A stretch of DNA of 64,000 bases from Watersipora subatra (GCF_963576615.1 NC_088708.1:26109191-26173190), one strand, 5' to 3'. Counted from the stretch's first letter, positions 32,511-44,094 are shown. Notes: generated by a model not told the origin, from the sequence alone. Translations and numbers: made by a program.

Positions 32511-32877
32511 GTCGCGCCCCTGAGAGAGTGCATTACTTTAAGACATTCAAAGCAAGACTACTCCGGGATATTAATGCCCCACTTTACTACAACCTCAGAA
32601 AACTTGCACAGATCTGGAGTGAGGCCAGCCTAAAGCAGTAAGGAAAGCTGGATGCAAACGGACATCTCCAAATAAAGTTTCAGCATTCAGTTCTTTCTGA
32701 ACAACCAAGTACAGTGAAATTTTTATCATAACTTTTATTCTTGCAGAAGACCCGAACATTAATTTTCATGTATGTATGGAAAACAGACAATAACGGAAAT
32801 AAATATCAGCGATAAGCCACAACGACAAAAAGTAAAAGATTACAAGGACACTATGAACATTTATTAAATTTCATTAG
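32511..32877. other. No gene recognised
   Basis: Contains AATAAAGTTTCAGCATTCAG near 32674, resembling a 3' end or LTR polyadenylation area, without other support. Confidence 0.3.
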
Positions 32878-33092
32878 TGTTATGTAGTGAGTTTCAATGT
32901 ATAAGTTTATTGTACGTCTGGTCAGGTCAGGTATCAAATCTAGACTGGTTGGCAAAGGATATAGCAAAACAATGTCAGGACAACATAGTAAAAATACAAA
33001 CAGCTGCTGAGTGTGGTATCTGATTCACACATAATGGCTAACCATTAACCTAACTGCATACATGTATATCATTGAGCTAACTTATTATGACA
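32878..33092 (-). repeat. 3' LTR of the 33-37 kb Gypsy element
   Basis: Pairs with 37384-37601. Confidence 0.93.
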
Positions 33093-33383
33093 TCTCGTCT
33101 TTTCCTAAGTGAATATAAGAGTTCATACTAAAACAAAATCAGGCTATTGGCATATAAAGGTATATAACAATAAAAAAAACAACTCATCTGACAAAAGTAG
33201 AATAAATTGGTAATAGAAATGAAGTATACATGTAATACAAAGATTTGATATTACACGTAAACAGCATAAGGGACTAAACTATTCCAAGAATGCAAAAGCC
33301 AAACTGAAAACTCAATTTTTATCATAGATATTTTGACCAAAACGTTCCGGTGGCTTTGACCTCCTACCTGTCCTTGTTGACAT

Positions 33384-33786
33384 TCACAAGCCAGACGACC
33401 TACCGCGCCCTTCCGTCACCCCAGCTTCGGCCGACACCGGTGGATTAACCGGCTCAGCATTACTCGTGTTAGAACCCGTTAGTGGTGTCGCTGGTGGTAG
33501 GGTGTTTTGTACAATTAGATGGTTCAAAGGCTTGCACTGCTCAACTATAGTTTTTCTAACCCTCAGATACAACTGGTTCCTACGGAGTGTTCGACCATCG
33601 CCTAGCTCTACGAAGTAACTGTAGGGGGGGGTGGTTTTCCGCATGTTGCACGATTTTGCCATCTACCCAGGTTCTGTGACCCAGTTTAACCCGCACTTCC
33701 ATTCCTGTTATGTAGCTGTTTGGCAGCTTTTTGGAATTGCCATTGAACTTAACCTCTCTCTGTTGTTTCTCAAGTGCTGCTCTCAC
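33384..33786 (-). pseudogene. Gypsy integrase C-terminal domain and tail, frameshifted
   Basis: 33786-33580 reads YITGMEVRVKLGHRTWVDGK. 33662-33384 reads YSYFVELGDGRTLRRNQLYL and continues in a Pro/Thr-rich tail. The two frames overlap at an eight-base G run (plus strand, about 33625-33632), where a one-base slip would account for the break. Confidence 0.75.
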
Positions 33787-34185
33787 ATTCTGCTGGCTAA
33801 CATATTATGGCTCAAGTTGCTTTGGCGTAAAATGTAATGCTGATCTGAGTTTTTGGCCTTGCAGCAAAACCGAAGGTGATGGAAATCCATTGCCAATTGG
33901 TGTAGCTCTAATGGTGCTGATAACATCGTGTAGAGTTTGCCCTGACTGTTTTGTCTTCGTTAGGCAATTCTTGACAGTTTGATTTAGACGCTCAGCCAGT
34001 CCATTTGATCAGGAATAAAGTGGGCTGACAGTTACATGATTCATATCAAGTGATTGAGTGAAATTTCTGAACTCGTGAGATGTGAAGTATGAAGCATTGT
34101 CAGACATAAGTGTTTCCGGTCGTCCAAAGTCTAGAAATTGTTGCTTTAGTAGCTCTATGAGTTACCTAGATGTTGAACTTTTGAG

Positions 34186-34908
34186 CTAATAGCACATTGG
34201 CCATTTCGAGTATCTATCTATTGTAGTCAGATATTCAATTCCTTCAAGCTGAAAAATATCCATGCTCACAGTTTGCATGGGATATTCTGGTATGTTGTAA
34301 GGCTCTAACACAGTTTTATTGTTATCTTTAGCGTTCTGCTGACTCTTTTCGCATGTTTCTATAAGGTCAGTAATTTGACTTGTATAACTGGGCCAATAAA
34401 CTGAATCCTTAGCGTGTTCAATGCATTTGTTGACACCTAAGTGCCCTTTGTGTATGTCATTCATAATGGTTTTACACAGTGTTATAGGTACCACCAGTAG
34501 ATTGTTTTTCTGTACGATGTCATCATGAGTGCTCAAGTCATGCCTCACATTCCAAAATGGTTTCACTGGCTCCAAGAAAAATCTCTTTTGCTCAGGCCAC
34601 CCACTGAGAATGTATGTTTTCAAAGCCTCAATTGTGGGGTCATCAATGAAAGCATGAGTAAACCTCTCTCTCACTGTTGTATTTGGAAGGATTCCAGTTG
34701 TGACAGCGCAGACTTGGTCATTATCTCCGCTTGCGTATTCTAAACTAGCTCTGCATTGGTCTCCTAGATGAGCGCGGCTCAATGTGTCTGCTATATACAA
34801 CTGGCTGCCTCGTTTATGAATTAAGTCATAGTCGTAAAGTTGAGTCCTGAGTCTCATTCTTTGCAATTTAGGTGTGAGGTCATTCAAACCTTTCTTATGA
34901 ATGCCCAA
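34186..34908 (-). pseudogene. Gypsy RNase H end and integrase N-terminal part
   Basis: 240 codons. YDYDLIHKRGSQLYIADTLS closes RNase H. HKGHLGVNKCIEHAKDSVYW starts the integrase zinc module; the last Cys pair reads CEKSQQN, so one zinc ligand is Ser. MDIFQLEGIEYLTTIDRYSK contains the first catalytic Asp. The frame stops shortly after. Confidence 0.85.
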
Positions 34909-34970
34909 CAGAGGTAAATGATCAGTCTCTACTACAAGCTTTTGGCCATATATATACTGGTGGAATCTAG

Positions 34971-35456
34971 TCAGAGACCATACTGAGTAGCTAGAAATTC
35001 TTTTTCTATCTGTGCGTATGACCTTTGAGCCCTACTCAAACTGCAAATAGCAAATTCTACTGGTTTTCCTTTTTGCAGAAGGGCAGCTCCTAGGCCATTC
35101 TGTGAACTATCTACACTTAGAGTTACTGGCAAATTTGAATCAAACATTTTGAGCAAAGGAGTGCTAGTGAGTGACGACATTAGGAGCTTAAGGAAAATGT
35201 TATGCTCATCATTCCAAGACCAGACAGCATCTTTTTTTGTTAACTCTCTAAGGGGAACATTAACCTCGTCTAGTCTGGGACAAAATTGGCTAAGATATGT
35301 TGCCATACCTAACAACCTACGCAGCTCTTCAACATTCTGTGGAACTGGCATATCTGATATGGCCTTTATCTTGTTGGGGTCAAGCTTTATCACACCTTGG
35401 CCAATGATGTGGCATAAGTATTTGAGCTCTGGTTGCTCGAAATGACATTTAGCCAT
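34971..35456 (-). pseudogene. Gypsy reverse transcriptase thumb and RNase H start
   Basis: 161 codons: KCHFEQPELKYLCHIIGQGV, LRRLLGMATYLSQFCPRLDE, SVDSSQNGLGAALLQKGKP with the RNase H Asp, RSYAQIEKEFLA with the Glu. It is separated from the palm region by a stop near 35490. Confidence 0.85.
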
Positions 35457-35495
35457 ATTCAGCCTAAGATTGACCTGTCTACAACGTTCTAGAAC

Positions 35496-35876
35496 TTAAC
35501 GCAAAATAGCATCATGCTCTACCTTAGTCGATGCGTGAACCAGTATATCGTCTACAAAAGTTTCAACAAATTCCAGGTCAACAAAAATTTCACTAACCGT
35601 ACGACGAAATACTTCTGGTGCAGAGCTAACACCATATGGAAGTCTGAGAAATCTATAGGGGCCAAAAGGTGTTGCAAATGTGGTCAACATACTCCTTTCA
35701 TTATCAAGCTCTAGTTGCAAAAACCCCTGAGTTACATCTAATGAAGAAAACACCCGAGATTTTGATAGCTTAGAAAAAATTTCTGTAGTCTTAGGCAGAG
35801 CAAAGTGCTCCCTTTTAATGCACCGGTTCAGCTCAGTGGGGTCTAAACAGACACATATCGACCCGTCAGGCTTCAA
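35496..35876 (-). pseudogene. Gypsy reverse transcriptase palm and fingers
   Basis: 126 codons: DGSICVCLDPTELNRCIKRE, SLDVTQGFLQLELDNE, FGPYRFLRLPYGVSSAPEVF, ETFVDDILVH with the catalytic Asp pair. All key residues are present in this fragment. Confidence 0.88.
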
Positions 35877-35967
35877 AACATTGACGATCGGATCAATCAG
35901 TTGGAATTTTCACTTTGGCTATCATGCCCTTAGATTCCATCAAGTCCAGAGTGCTTTTCAGCTCATC

Positions 35968-36726
35968 TCATAGTCTAAATGGCACACGTCTGGCACTCTG
36001 CACAACTGGTTTGCTGCTGTCTTTCAGTGCTAAAGCATGTTTGCTAGGTAGCTTGCCTAAACACTCAAAAACATCAGTGAATTCTGAAATAGCTACATTA
36101 GGTGATGCACTATTGCTACATGCAGTTTCAACAATACCCATTGATGGACAGCTTGGTAGTCCAAGCAATGTTGTCTCCCCCTGCTCTACTCTACTGCCCA
36201 TAATAAAATCATGGACAGAAAAGTCAAGCTTGCGTTCTAAGGTGAGAGCCAATTTTTCTAAAACAGTTGGCGGGTGACCACCAAAGGACAATAATGATTG
36301 TTTGTGTTTCTGTAGTTTGGCATTGTCCAATGCTAAACTGTCAAAAACTCTTTTAGGCATCACATTGCAACTAGCCCCTGTGTCTACTTTTAGTTTTAGT
36401 TTCTTGCCTTCACAGTTTACACTAATATACCATTCCTTACTGTTGGATGACTGACCATGCACTGCTTTTATATTGTCCACTTCCTCTGTGTTGACTTCCT
36501 GGGCTTGGCTGTTGCTGTAAATTGTTTTCTCTTTGGCCTTGCAGACTCTCTGGAAATGTCCCTTTTGTCCGCAGTTTTTACACACCTGGTTAAATACTGG
36601 ACACTTTCTTGGTTGATGTGAGCCTCCACAATACTTGCAGTGGTTGATGGTTCTAATTTGCTGCAGCCTGTTGACATGCATAGATTGCTGTTGTTGGTTC
36701 GATCGTCTTGTATTCACAGCATTCAT
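35968..36726 (-). pseudogene. Gypsy nucleocapsid, protease and reverse transcriptase start
   Basis: 252 codons. Two CCHC knuckles, CKYCGGSHQPRKC and CKNCGQKGHFQRVC, near residues 30 and 50. Protease LKVDTGASCNVMP near 115. It ends PVVQSARRVPFRL, the usual entry to reverse transcriptase. It is not in the frame of the gag part. Confidence 0.88.
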
Positions 36727-36797
36727 TGTTGCTTTTGAATCTTGTTAGCTGATCAGTTGAGGTCCAGCATATATTGCCGTGTCGCTTCAAACCTCTG

Positions 36798-37319
36798 TCA
36801 CACTTCTATGCAATTGTCAATTGTTAGCGTCTCAGAAACATGAAATAATTCCTCTCTTACTGCTTTTGACTGGATTCCAAACACTATTCTGTCCCTCAAT
36901 GCCTTATCCTTCTCTCCTTCATGAAAGTTGCTTGTTGAAATTAGACTTCTAAGTGAAGATAAAAACTTGTCGAAGGATTCACTAGGTTGCTGAACTCTGC
37001 TGTAAAATTTGTAGCGCTCAAACTCCTCCTTGCCCTTCGGCGCAAAATATTTCCTGAAGGCCGCCTTCACTGGGCCAATCTTCCTGTCCTCATCTGTCAA
37101 ATTGAATGTTCTAAAAAGCTCTTGCCCTTGTGCCCTGAGCACAGTAAGCAAAACGGCTACCTGGATACCCTCATCTTTGGTATCCTTCTCGGTGGCTGTC
37201 ACGTATAAATCAAACTGCTCAATCCATGCCATCAAGTCTATGCTGATTTCGCTAGGGTTCCGGGCAAAACAGTCGGCTAGAAAGTTACTTGGCGCCTTCA
37301 AAGAGCGACCATCCGCCAT
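36798..37319 (-). pseudogene. Gypsy Gag capsid part
   Basis: 173 codons from ATG 37319, 55 nt inside the primer site: MADGRSLKAPSNFLADCFAR, FDLYVTATEKD, KAAFRKYFAPKGKEEFERYK, PSESFDKFLSSLRSL. Typical Gypsy capsid spacing. It is followed by stops before the zinc knuckles. Confidence 0.8.
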
Positions 37320-37373
37320 ATCTTAGAATAATTCGCAAATGCTGTGTCTAGATACTATACAAGAGCGAAGGCA

Positions 37374-37383
37374 CCTGACACCA
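37374..37383 (-). promoter_or_regulatory. Primer binding site of the 33-37 kb Gypsy, tRNA-Leu type
   Basis: Minus-strand TGGTGTCAGG directly after the 5' LTR. It matches the complement of the 3' end of many tRNA-Leu (CCTGACACCA). Assignment is from recall of tRNA ends. Confidence 0.65.
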
Positions 37384-37601
37384 TGTTATGTAGTGAATTT
37401 CAATGTGTAAGTTTATTGTACGTCTGGTCAGGTCAGCTATCATATCTAGACTGGTTGGCAAAGGATATAGCAAAACAACGTCAGGACAACTTAGTAATAA
37501 AAACAAACAGCTGCTGAGTGTGGTAAGATGATTCACACATAATGGCTAACCATTGACCTAACTGCATACATGTATATCATTGAGCTAACTATGTTATGAC
37601 A
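37384..37601 (-). repeat. 5' LTR of the 33-37 kb Gypsy element
   Basis: Pairs with 32878-33092; flanked on the outside by ATTAG. Confidence 0.93.
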
Positions 37602-37691
37602 ATTAGTAACTGTCATGTTTTTTATATTAAATAGCTTTTATATTATGTATTTTTGCGAAACGATATGGAAACTTGTGACTAGTCCTGCTGC

Positions 37692-38186
37692 TTACATTTT
37701 GCAACCAATCAAAGGGCCAAACCTCAAACTTCTGGAAAACAATTGGGCGGATGCTGATCTCATCAATAAAAGAATATAAACCACAGAGTTTGAGACATTC
37801 AGCAGAATGTGCACTGCCTTGAGTATCAGTGACACAGTATCAACCCTAGCCTTGAGTATCGGTGACACAGTATCAATCCTTGCTTTGAATATCGGTGACA
37901 CAGTATCAACCCTTGCCTTGAGTATTGGTGACACAGTATCAACCCTTGCTTTGAATATCGGTGACACAGTATCAACCCTTGCCTTTAGTATTGGTGACAC
38001 AGTATCAACCTTAGCCTTGAATATCAGTAACACAGCATCAACCCTAGACCTGAGATTTTGCTGGCTAATGTTACATTCACTTTTGAGTGGGGAGCTGTCG
38101 ACCTGGAATCCTAACTTCAGTAATGCCTTTAGTAACTGTGTTTTTTCCAGTTTTGACTTGCATGCTTGCAGTGAATAAAATTGCAC
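37692..38186. other. Minisatellite-bearing locus open on both strands; coding status unknown
   Basis: Plus strand 37807-38178 is open for 123 codons from ATG (unit TLALNIGDTVS). Minus strand 38186-37692 is open for 164 codons from ATG (unit ILKARVDTVSP). Neither resembles a known family. A 33-bp period keeps both strands free of stops, so either frame may be incidental. ATAAAAGAATATAAA at about 37767, before the plus ATG, resembles a TATA region. Confidence 0.35.
37817..38047. repeat. 33-bp minisatellite, seven units with alternating types
   Basis: Units of CCTTGAGTAT-GGTGACACAG plus TATCAACCCTTG repeat exactly every 33 bp. Odd and even units alternate between GAGTAT and GAATAT, which suggests a 66-bp higher-order unit. 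Confidence 0.9.
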
Positions 38187-38189
38187 TCA

Positions 38190-39460
38190 CGTAAGCATAA
38201 GTACAATAAGTACGAGTGGTAGTTTGATTGATTTCATGTATACACGTATAGACTTCATATCGTAATTTGATGTAATTATAATTGATTTGATTTTTGATCG
38301 ACCTTTGTATAATATATATACACGCTACCCCTGCAAACGCTGTCTACACACTTGGAGGTCGAAATTAAAGTCTGTGAACCAACTTTTTTTCATCGCTTGA
38401 AAACCACATTGGATCATTTTAAGAAATTTAATTTAATAGACATCAATTAGGTTTTTATTATGATTAATGAAAACTTCATAAAATGGATATCTACATATAT
38501 AAAGTGCAAAATGGGAAGTACTTCATAAAATAATAGCTAAAAATAGCGAATGGTTTTAATTGATTTTATTAGGAGATGACAACTCTAGTATACTCACATG
38601 TGCATGCCTACATTTATAAATTTCCCACCTTGTTTTATTGTCAAATAACTATTTTGTTGCATGAAATAGAAATTTAAAGTTGTAAGACAGTGCAATCAGT
38701 GGATTAGCCATCGTTATGAAGCAGATATTTAAAAAAAGTATTAAAATATTTCAGCGTGGCGGATCTTGTTGATCATACTTGGACATGTAGTTGCTATCAA
38801 AATGTTAGTTAATATTTCCAGGTAAAATTTAGATTTTTTCACCAGAACTGTAACTTGAGCTTGCAGTTAAACAACTTTGCATGAATTCCACACCTGATTT
38901 TGATTGAGCCATAAAAGGTTAGGTGTCTGTGAATGAGATGGATTTCCAGCTGGTATACTTATAACAACATTACTTTTTTTTGAGTCAATAGTTAAATATC
39001 CAAATGTTTCAAATAGCCCAAATATGTACTGTATTGTTCTAAAACTACATTTTAATAATTATTTCGTGAACATGAAATGATCATCTTAAGTCATGTATAA
39101 TGATCAGGGAGGTCATGTGGAGACAATCAAAGTGATGATGAGTCTTGCACAAGCCAACATCCAATATGGCATACTAATAAGGTGGAAGAGGGTAGCTGAA
39201 AAACAGATAACTGAGGATATATAATAAACCCTAATAATCCTGTCCATCAGTAATAGGAGCTAGTAATTAACATTTTAGTGTTTATTACAGTAATAAGTAC
39301 TAATGCTATGATAAACTAATAATAGTTATATATACGTGTATCTTGAATATACTTATATACAAATAAATATGTCATATAACCTCCTGGCCTTTAGCTTGGT
39401 AGACCAACAGGCTAACACCTGCACCAATTCATCACATTCTGATGTTTTAGAATAATTGTA
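38190..39460. other. No gene recognised
   Basis: AT-rich. TATAATATATATACACGC (about 38306) followed by AATTAAAGTCTGTGAACC could be an LTR promoter/poly(A) region, unsupported by a partner copy. Confidence 0.35.
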
Positions 39461-39539
39461 CACATTCTTATTCTCTGTGCTTTATCAGCACAGAAATAAG
39501 TATTAGCACACCTCCAGCATTAGCACAATAAGTATAATA

Positions 39540-39880
39540 ATACAATAGTAACCATAATTATAATAATAAAATATTAGTGAGTATAATAATAAAATGCTAA
39601 CAATAATTATAATAAAAATACTAATGAGTATAATAATAAAGCACAACAATCAGTATAATAATAAAACACCAACAACCAGTATAATAATAAAACACTAACA
39701 ATAATTATGAAAATAAAATATTAACAATAAGTATAATAATAAAATACTAACTATAAGTATAATAATAAAATACTAACAATAAATATATTAATGAAACACT
39801 AACAATACTTACAATAATGAAACACTAACAATACTAATAATAATGAATCACTAACAATAGTTATAATTATATGACAGTCA
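39540..39880. repeat. AT-rich degenerate tandem repeat, unit about 27-28 bp
   Basis: Repeated ACTAACAATAAGTATAATAA with AAAATA spacing, about a dozen imperfect units. No coding potential. Confidence 0.8.
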
Positions 39881-39884
39881 AATA

Positions 39885-40340
39885 TTTTGCAGGGTAGTGC
39901 AATAGTCGTACTACGGATTTGTACCAATAACTTACCGGTAGTTACTCAAAATAATGAATAAACATTTAATAAAAGGCCTTACATCTATGTTATAACCTTG
40001 TCCAAGGACAGATCCTGGAAGATTCCTAAAATATTCTTTGAGAACTGCAGCAATGGGATGAGGTAGTTCTCCTTCAAGGTCCACCACTTCCGAGGTTGAT
40101 GAGAATTTGATCTTAGTAATAACCAGGCTAATAATTAGCTAATGGTTAGTGTCATCTGGACACAATATGAACAGTTTTGTACCCTACTTTAACCAGAGCA
40201 CAATTCACTTTACAACCATGTAGATTAACACTTTCATTCCCTGTTGTGTTATTATTTATATTTATTTTATAGCAAGCTAGATGAATATTTTTAACTCATT
40301 GTTTCTGAGCACTGTAGCCAAACATGCCAGATATTGTGTT
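39885..40340. other. No gene recognised
   Basis: Non-coding, AT-rich. Confidence 0.4.
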
Positions 40341-40397
40341 AAGCTGTACTATAATAGCTAATGATACTATGTATCATTAGCTATTATAGTACAGCTT
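40341..40397. repeat. Perfect 27-bp inverted repeat with a 3-base loop
   Basis: Arm AAGCTGTACTATAATAGCTA plus seven more bases (40341-40367) is exactly complementary to 40371-40397. The loop is TAT. No mismatches. Confidence 0.9.
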
Positions 40398-40834
40398 CCT
40401 ATAAATTATCTCTCAACAGTCTGTATTGTGTGTATGCAGTGTAATATATTCAAATGTCTATTTTGTACATCAGGTTCAACACACGTGTATTTCTTTTCTC
40501 CAACATGGCCACTGCCCGTTATACAAAAAGCATTCCGCATTAATAATACGCGGAAATTGAGCATACGATGAAAATTTTACAAACTCTTCCGCCCAAAAAG
40601 CTGGTGATACAGTCTAGGTATGCATGTTGACTAAACACTATATAATAGTAATAAAGCAAGAGCAGACTGAGTATAATATTTGATTGTTTGATACCACCAG
40701 TAATCAAGAGTATTTAACCAGATAACATACCATATGATGTTCGACTACAAAGTAATACGATAAAATGTATAAAACTAGATTTCCTTGATAAGTCTATTGA
40801 GCGGTTTAGAGATACGTGTGGAATGTCGAGGTGA

Positions 40835-41448
40835 TTATATAGCCTCAGAAATATCAGTGGACCCAATTACAGGAGGGGCCCGGACAGGCAGAACCAGCCC
40901 CGTATCCAGACAGTCAACGGCCAGAGAGCCCAACGCTGCCGGCCTACCATAAGACTGCAGCATGTCCCGACCAATCTCAGAATTTACATGGGCGGGTGCA
41001 ATATGGTCATTCACATCAGACATCACACTCAACGAACTACAACGAGTACGCTCAACCCTAGGCTTTAGCTGATCGAAGTTTCTTTTCCATACTCTTTTAC
41101 CAACCTCCACTCTATACATTAAAGGCCCTAATGGATATCTAATGTTCCCCTCTAGCTATTTAGATTCTCCTATATAGCTACGAACCCACACCAAGTCCCC
41201 TGTTTTGAAGTATACAGGCTTTCAACCTTGAGTGCTACTTTGCTATCGTAAATGTGAATTTTCCAAGATGAGCCGTAACAAGTTTAGTCTAATTTCCAGC
41301 TTCCGACCTTAAAATCCAATAGCTGGTGATTCTTCGGTGTTCATATGTGGACAGTTACGATATGCTAATAAGAATCTATCTAGTGCTACTAGCAAACTAT
41401 ATGTGGGATTCCCTTCCATAGCTAGCGGCAGCACGTGTTTAAATGTTG
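40835..41448 (-). pseudogene. Gypsy integrase distal part and C-terminal tail (split by a MITE)
   Basis: 41430-41250 reads YSLLVALDRFLLAYRN, HMNTEESPAIGF, then a stop. 41210-41170 reads YFKTGDLVWVRSYIGES. 41119-40835 reads YRVEVGKRVWKRNFDQLKPR and a variable tail. This is the end of the integrase whose core is at 42335-42777. Confidence 0.8.
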
Positions 41449-41450
41449 CC

Positions 41451-42333
41451 TTGCAACAAAATTCACATGACAGTTATTTGGTATCAAAAGATTCACCGTG
41501 TCTTACTCGAATGTGTTGTAAGTGCAAAATATGTGAAAATGTGATTATAAGCTCTTAAAAGCTCAAAACGAACAATTAATCGCGGCCGTCTCAAAACCGC
41601 CGTATATCGGAATCAGTTTATTTCTCTGACTTAACCAATCCATTTGGTTATTGTTTTGACACGTCATGTTTTCACGTGAATTGAAAGACCAATAAAAGGC
41701 TCGATATAAAACTTCTCGCAGCACTAGTTTATGACAAACACTACGGGTTTCACCAAAGAGCCCATACCAAATATAGATGCTCGCTACTTTACAGTTTTGT
41801 TTCGGCTTGGTCTAATCGTCTAGTCGTAATCTGATCATGTGCTCCATACTTCATACCAAACAGCGTGAATAATTTCTACAGTATTTTTCTGCTATCACAG
41901 GAGATCAACAGGTTTGTCATGTTTATCAGAGGATGATATGCACTCCTTCGAGCTAAGGTTAAAAAATTGAACAAGTTTTCACGGTAGGTTTTGAGATATC
42001 AGTGCTCAAAATGACAGCATTACAACGATGATGAAATAGACGCGTAAGAACAATAGACATGGTTTTATTGAATGCGTGAAATATATTTGCGAAACTATTT
42101 GGACGAATGAGCTTGCGCGAAAGTTTAAACAGAAGCTATCTTGTTCATCTACGTCCCATTTGAGCCGTTTTGGAAAGAGATTCTAATCTATGGCAGTTTT
42201 GTGATGGCGGCGATTCCCTGTTCTTTTAAGAGCTTGTAATCACATTTTCACATATTTTGCACCTACAACAAAGCAGAGTAAGACATGGTGAATCCTTTGA
42301 TACCAAACAATTGCCATGGGAATTTTGTTGAAA
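41451..42333. mobile_element. MITE with about 110-bp inverted repeats inside a Gypsy integrase
   Basis: The left arm (41451-41561) begins TTGCAACAAAATTCACATGA, and the right arm, reverse-complemented from 42333, begins TTTCAACAAAATTCCCATGG. Both continue through TTTGGTATCAAA-GATTCACC and GTGCAAAATATGTGAAAATG to AAGCTCTTAAAAG. The 883-bp element has no coding sequence and interrupts an integrase frame, which continues on both sides. No clear target duplication was seen. Confidence 0.85.
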
Positions 42334-43370
42334 GTCAACCTTTAATAGTTTTCACAAAGCGTTCAGCTTGACCATTGGTCGCTGGACAGTAAGGTGCAGA
42401 TCGCTTATGCCTAATGTGGTTGGTCTGCATTAATTTCTGAAACTCATGGGATGTAAATTGGGGTCTGTTGTCTGTTACTAGCTCTTGAACCAATCCATAC
42501 TTAGCCATGTAGTTACCCAGCATCTCAATAATGCTTGCCGTAGTAGTACTCTTGGTTACATATACTTCAGGCGATTTTTAGAGTACGTGTCTACTATTAC
42601 TAATAGCATTAACCTTTTCTCTGGACCCGCAAAATCTACATACATGTAAATTTGCTGCATGGGTTTCTTAGAAGGTAGCCAAGGGTGTACTTTCACCCTA
42701 GGTGGGTCATGGCCAGTAGATTGGCAGAGTGAACAAAATTTACAGCTTAACTCAACATCCCTATCAAAACCATACAAAAGATCGTCCTAACGCTTTCATT
42801 TTACTTATTCCCAGATATCCCTCATGCAATTCTGTTAGTAACAGAGACCTCAACTTTTCTGATATAAGCACCCACAGAGTCCACATTAACACCCCTTGGA
42901 CAAAAGATAGCTTCTCATACTTGATACAAGTTGTTGCATTTTCTCCGGTACAAAACCCTTCAACTGACCTCGCTGTAACTTCAACTACCTCAACTAATAA
43001 AGAGTCTTTACTGGTGCCCTGAGCAATCTGCTCTGCGGTCACTGACCAGACGGCAGTTTGGAACACATAGGCAATCTCTTCCTTCCCCTCCCCACTCAGC
43101 GGAGCCGCCTCACCAGAATAGCGAAATAGAAAATCTGCATGATTTTGCTCACTTTTACAACACTCGATGTCATAGTCGAAGCCAGACAACTTTGCTGCCC
43201 ATCTCTGCAGTCTCTCGGCAGCCATTACTGGAACTCCTGCTTTGGGACCCAAAATTATGCTTAGTGGCTGATTGTCTGTGATCAAAGTAAACTTACAACA
43301 GTCAGACCACAGAATAAGCATATAATACGTAAAAGTAACCAGACACCCAAAACACATCAAAAGATCAAAT
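42334..43370 (-). pseudogene. Gypsy RNase H and integrase core
   Basis: 43360-42764: RNase H end (CKFTLITDNQPLSIILGPKA, RLQRWAAKLSGFDYDIECCK) and the start of integrase (LTELHEGYLGISKMKALGRS). 42777-42556: zinc pair CKFCSLCQSTG and YVDFAGPEKRLMLLVIVDTY (first Asp). 42523-42335: LVTDNRPQFTSHEF (second Asp) and YCPATNGQAERFVKTIKG (Glu). Frames are broken between these segments; the upstream part of pol is not present. Confidence 0.85.
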
Positions 43371-43411
43371 AATTGAACACATCAAAAGATCAAATAATTG
43401 AACACATCAAA
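43356..43411. repeat. Two-copy 27-bp tandem duplication
   Basis: AACACATCAAAAGATCAAATAATTG-type unit repeated directly, followed by a partial third start (AACACATCAAAA). Confidence 0.8.
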
Positions 43412-44090
43412 AACTAACTAGAAACTTCCAAATTGGAGGAATCAATCATGGAAATTGCGTCAACACCAGACGGAGAACATGCCGAAGTAATGTCGAAGCA
43501 ATAAACATGCCAACTACCATCACAAGAAAATTACCGGAGGAAGATTAGAGACTAATCAAATGAGTACACATACAGATCTGCGACCTCTGTCAAACATGAC
43601 CTGGATACCAGGAACAAGTCACGAGCTCCACCCCACACGCCGACATCACATGCACCAGCTGAAGACTTACGCAAACAAAATATCTTCACATGCCTGACAG
43701 AAAGCATTGAACCTTAACACTCCACCTACACCTACAGGCTAAACATCACACATGCCAGACATCTATAAAAAAAGAACAGCTCCAATAATTCAGCTTCTCT
43801 ATCCACATCTCTATCTCCATCCCTCTTTCTTCCTAAGGATCTCCTTGAACGCTCTCCCCTCTGTCGGCTGAGGAGCCTCTCTCTCTCCCCCTGCCTATGG
43901 AGCCTCATTCTCCTTCATCAGCTGAGCCTCTTGTACACCACTATCTCAATTATCCAGCCTCTACATATAAGGACTGCCATGACTCTCATCTGACTATTGA
44001 AACTCGCAGCCGCATTGACCGAGCCAAGCAAACACGGACGACCGTTCAAGTAAGGATGTAACTTTTATTAGCTCTTTTAACCTTTTGTCA
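43412..44090. other. No ORF; CT-rich segment after a TATA-like box
   Basis: CTATAAAAAAAG at about 43763 is followed by a CT-rich stretch (43795-43900). It looks like a promoter or an LTR R/U5 region, but no partner LTR was found. Confidence 0.3.
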
Positions 44091-44094
44091 TCCC

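Larger units (their letters stand above)
32878..37601 (-). mobile_element. Ty3/Gypsy element with paired LTRs, coding region broken
   Basis: 4724 bp. LTRs 32878-33092 and 37384-37601 start TGTTATGTAGTGA and end ATGACA (plus reading), differ at scattered positions, and are flanked by ATTAG on both sides (32873-32877, 37602-37606). The purine-rich AGGAAAAGACGAGA next to the left LTR is the polypurine tract. A primer site lies next to the right LTR. Gag, two zinc knuckles, protease, reverse transcriptase, RNase H, integrase and C-terminal tail occur in normal order on the minus strand but in at least six separate frames. Confidence 0.93.

Noticed and set aside
39540-39880. Possible CRISPR-like array in the AT-rich repeat field
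   Set aside because: Units are degenerate, AT-only simple sequence without distinct spacers; the genome is eukaryotic.
43763-43900. TATA box followed by a CT-rich leader as a host gene promoter
   Set aside because: No downstream coding exon before R copy 2; an LTR or repeat origin is equally likely, so it was left as an unassigned note.
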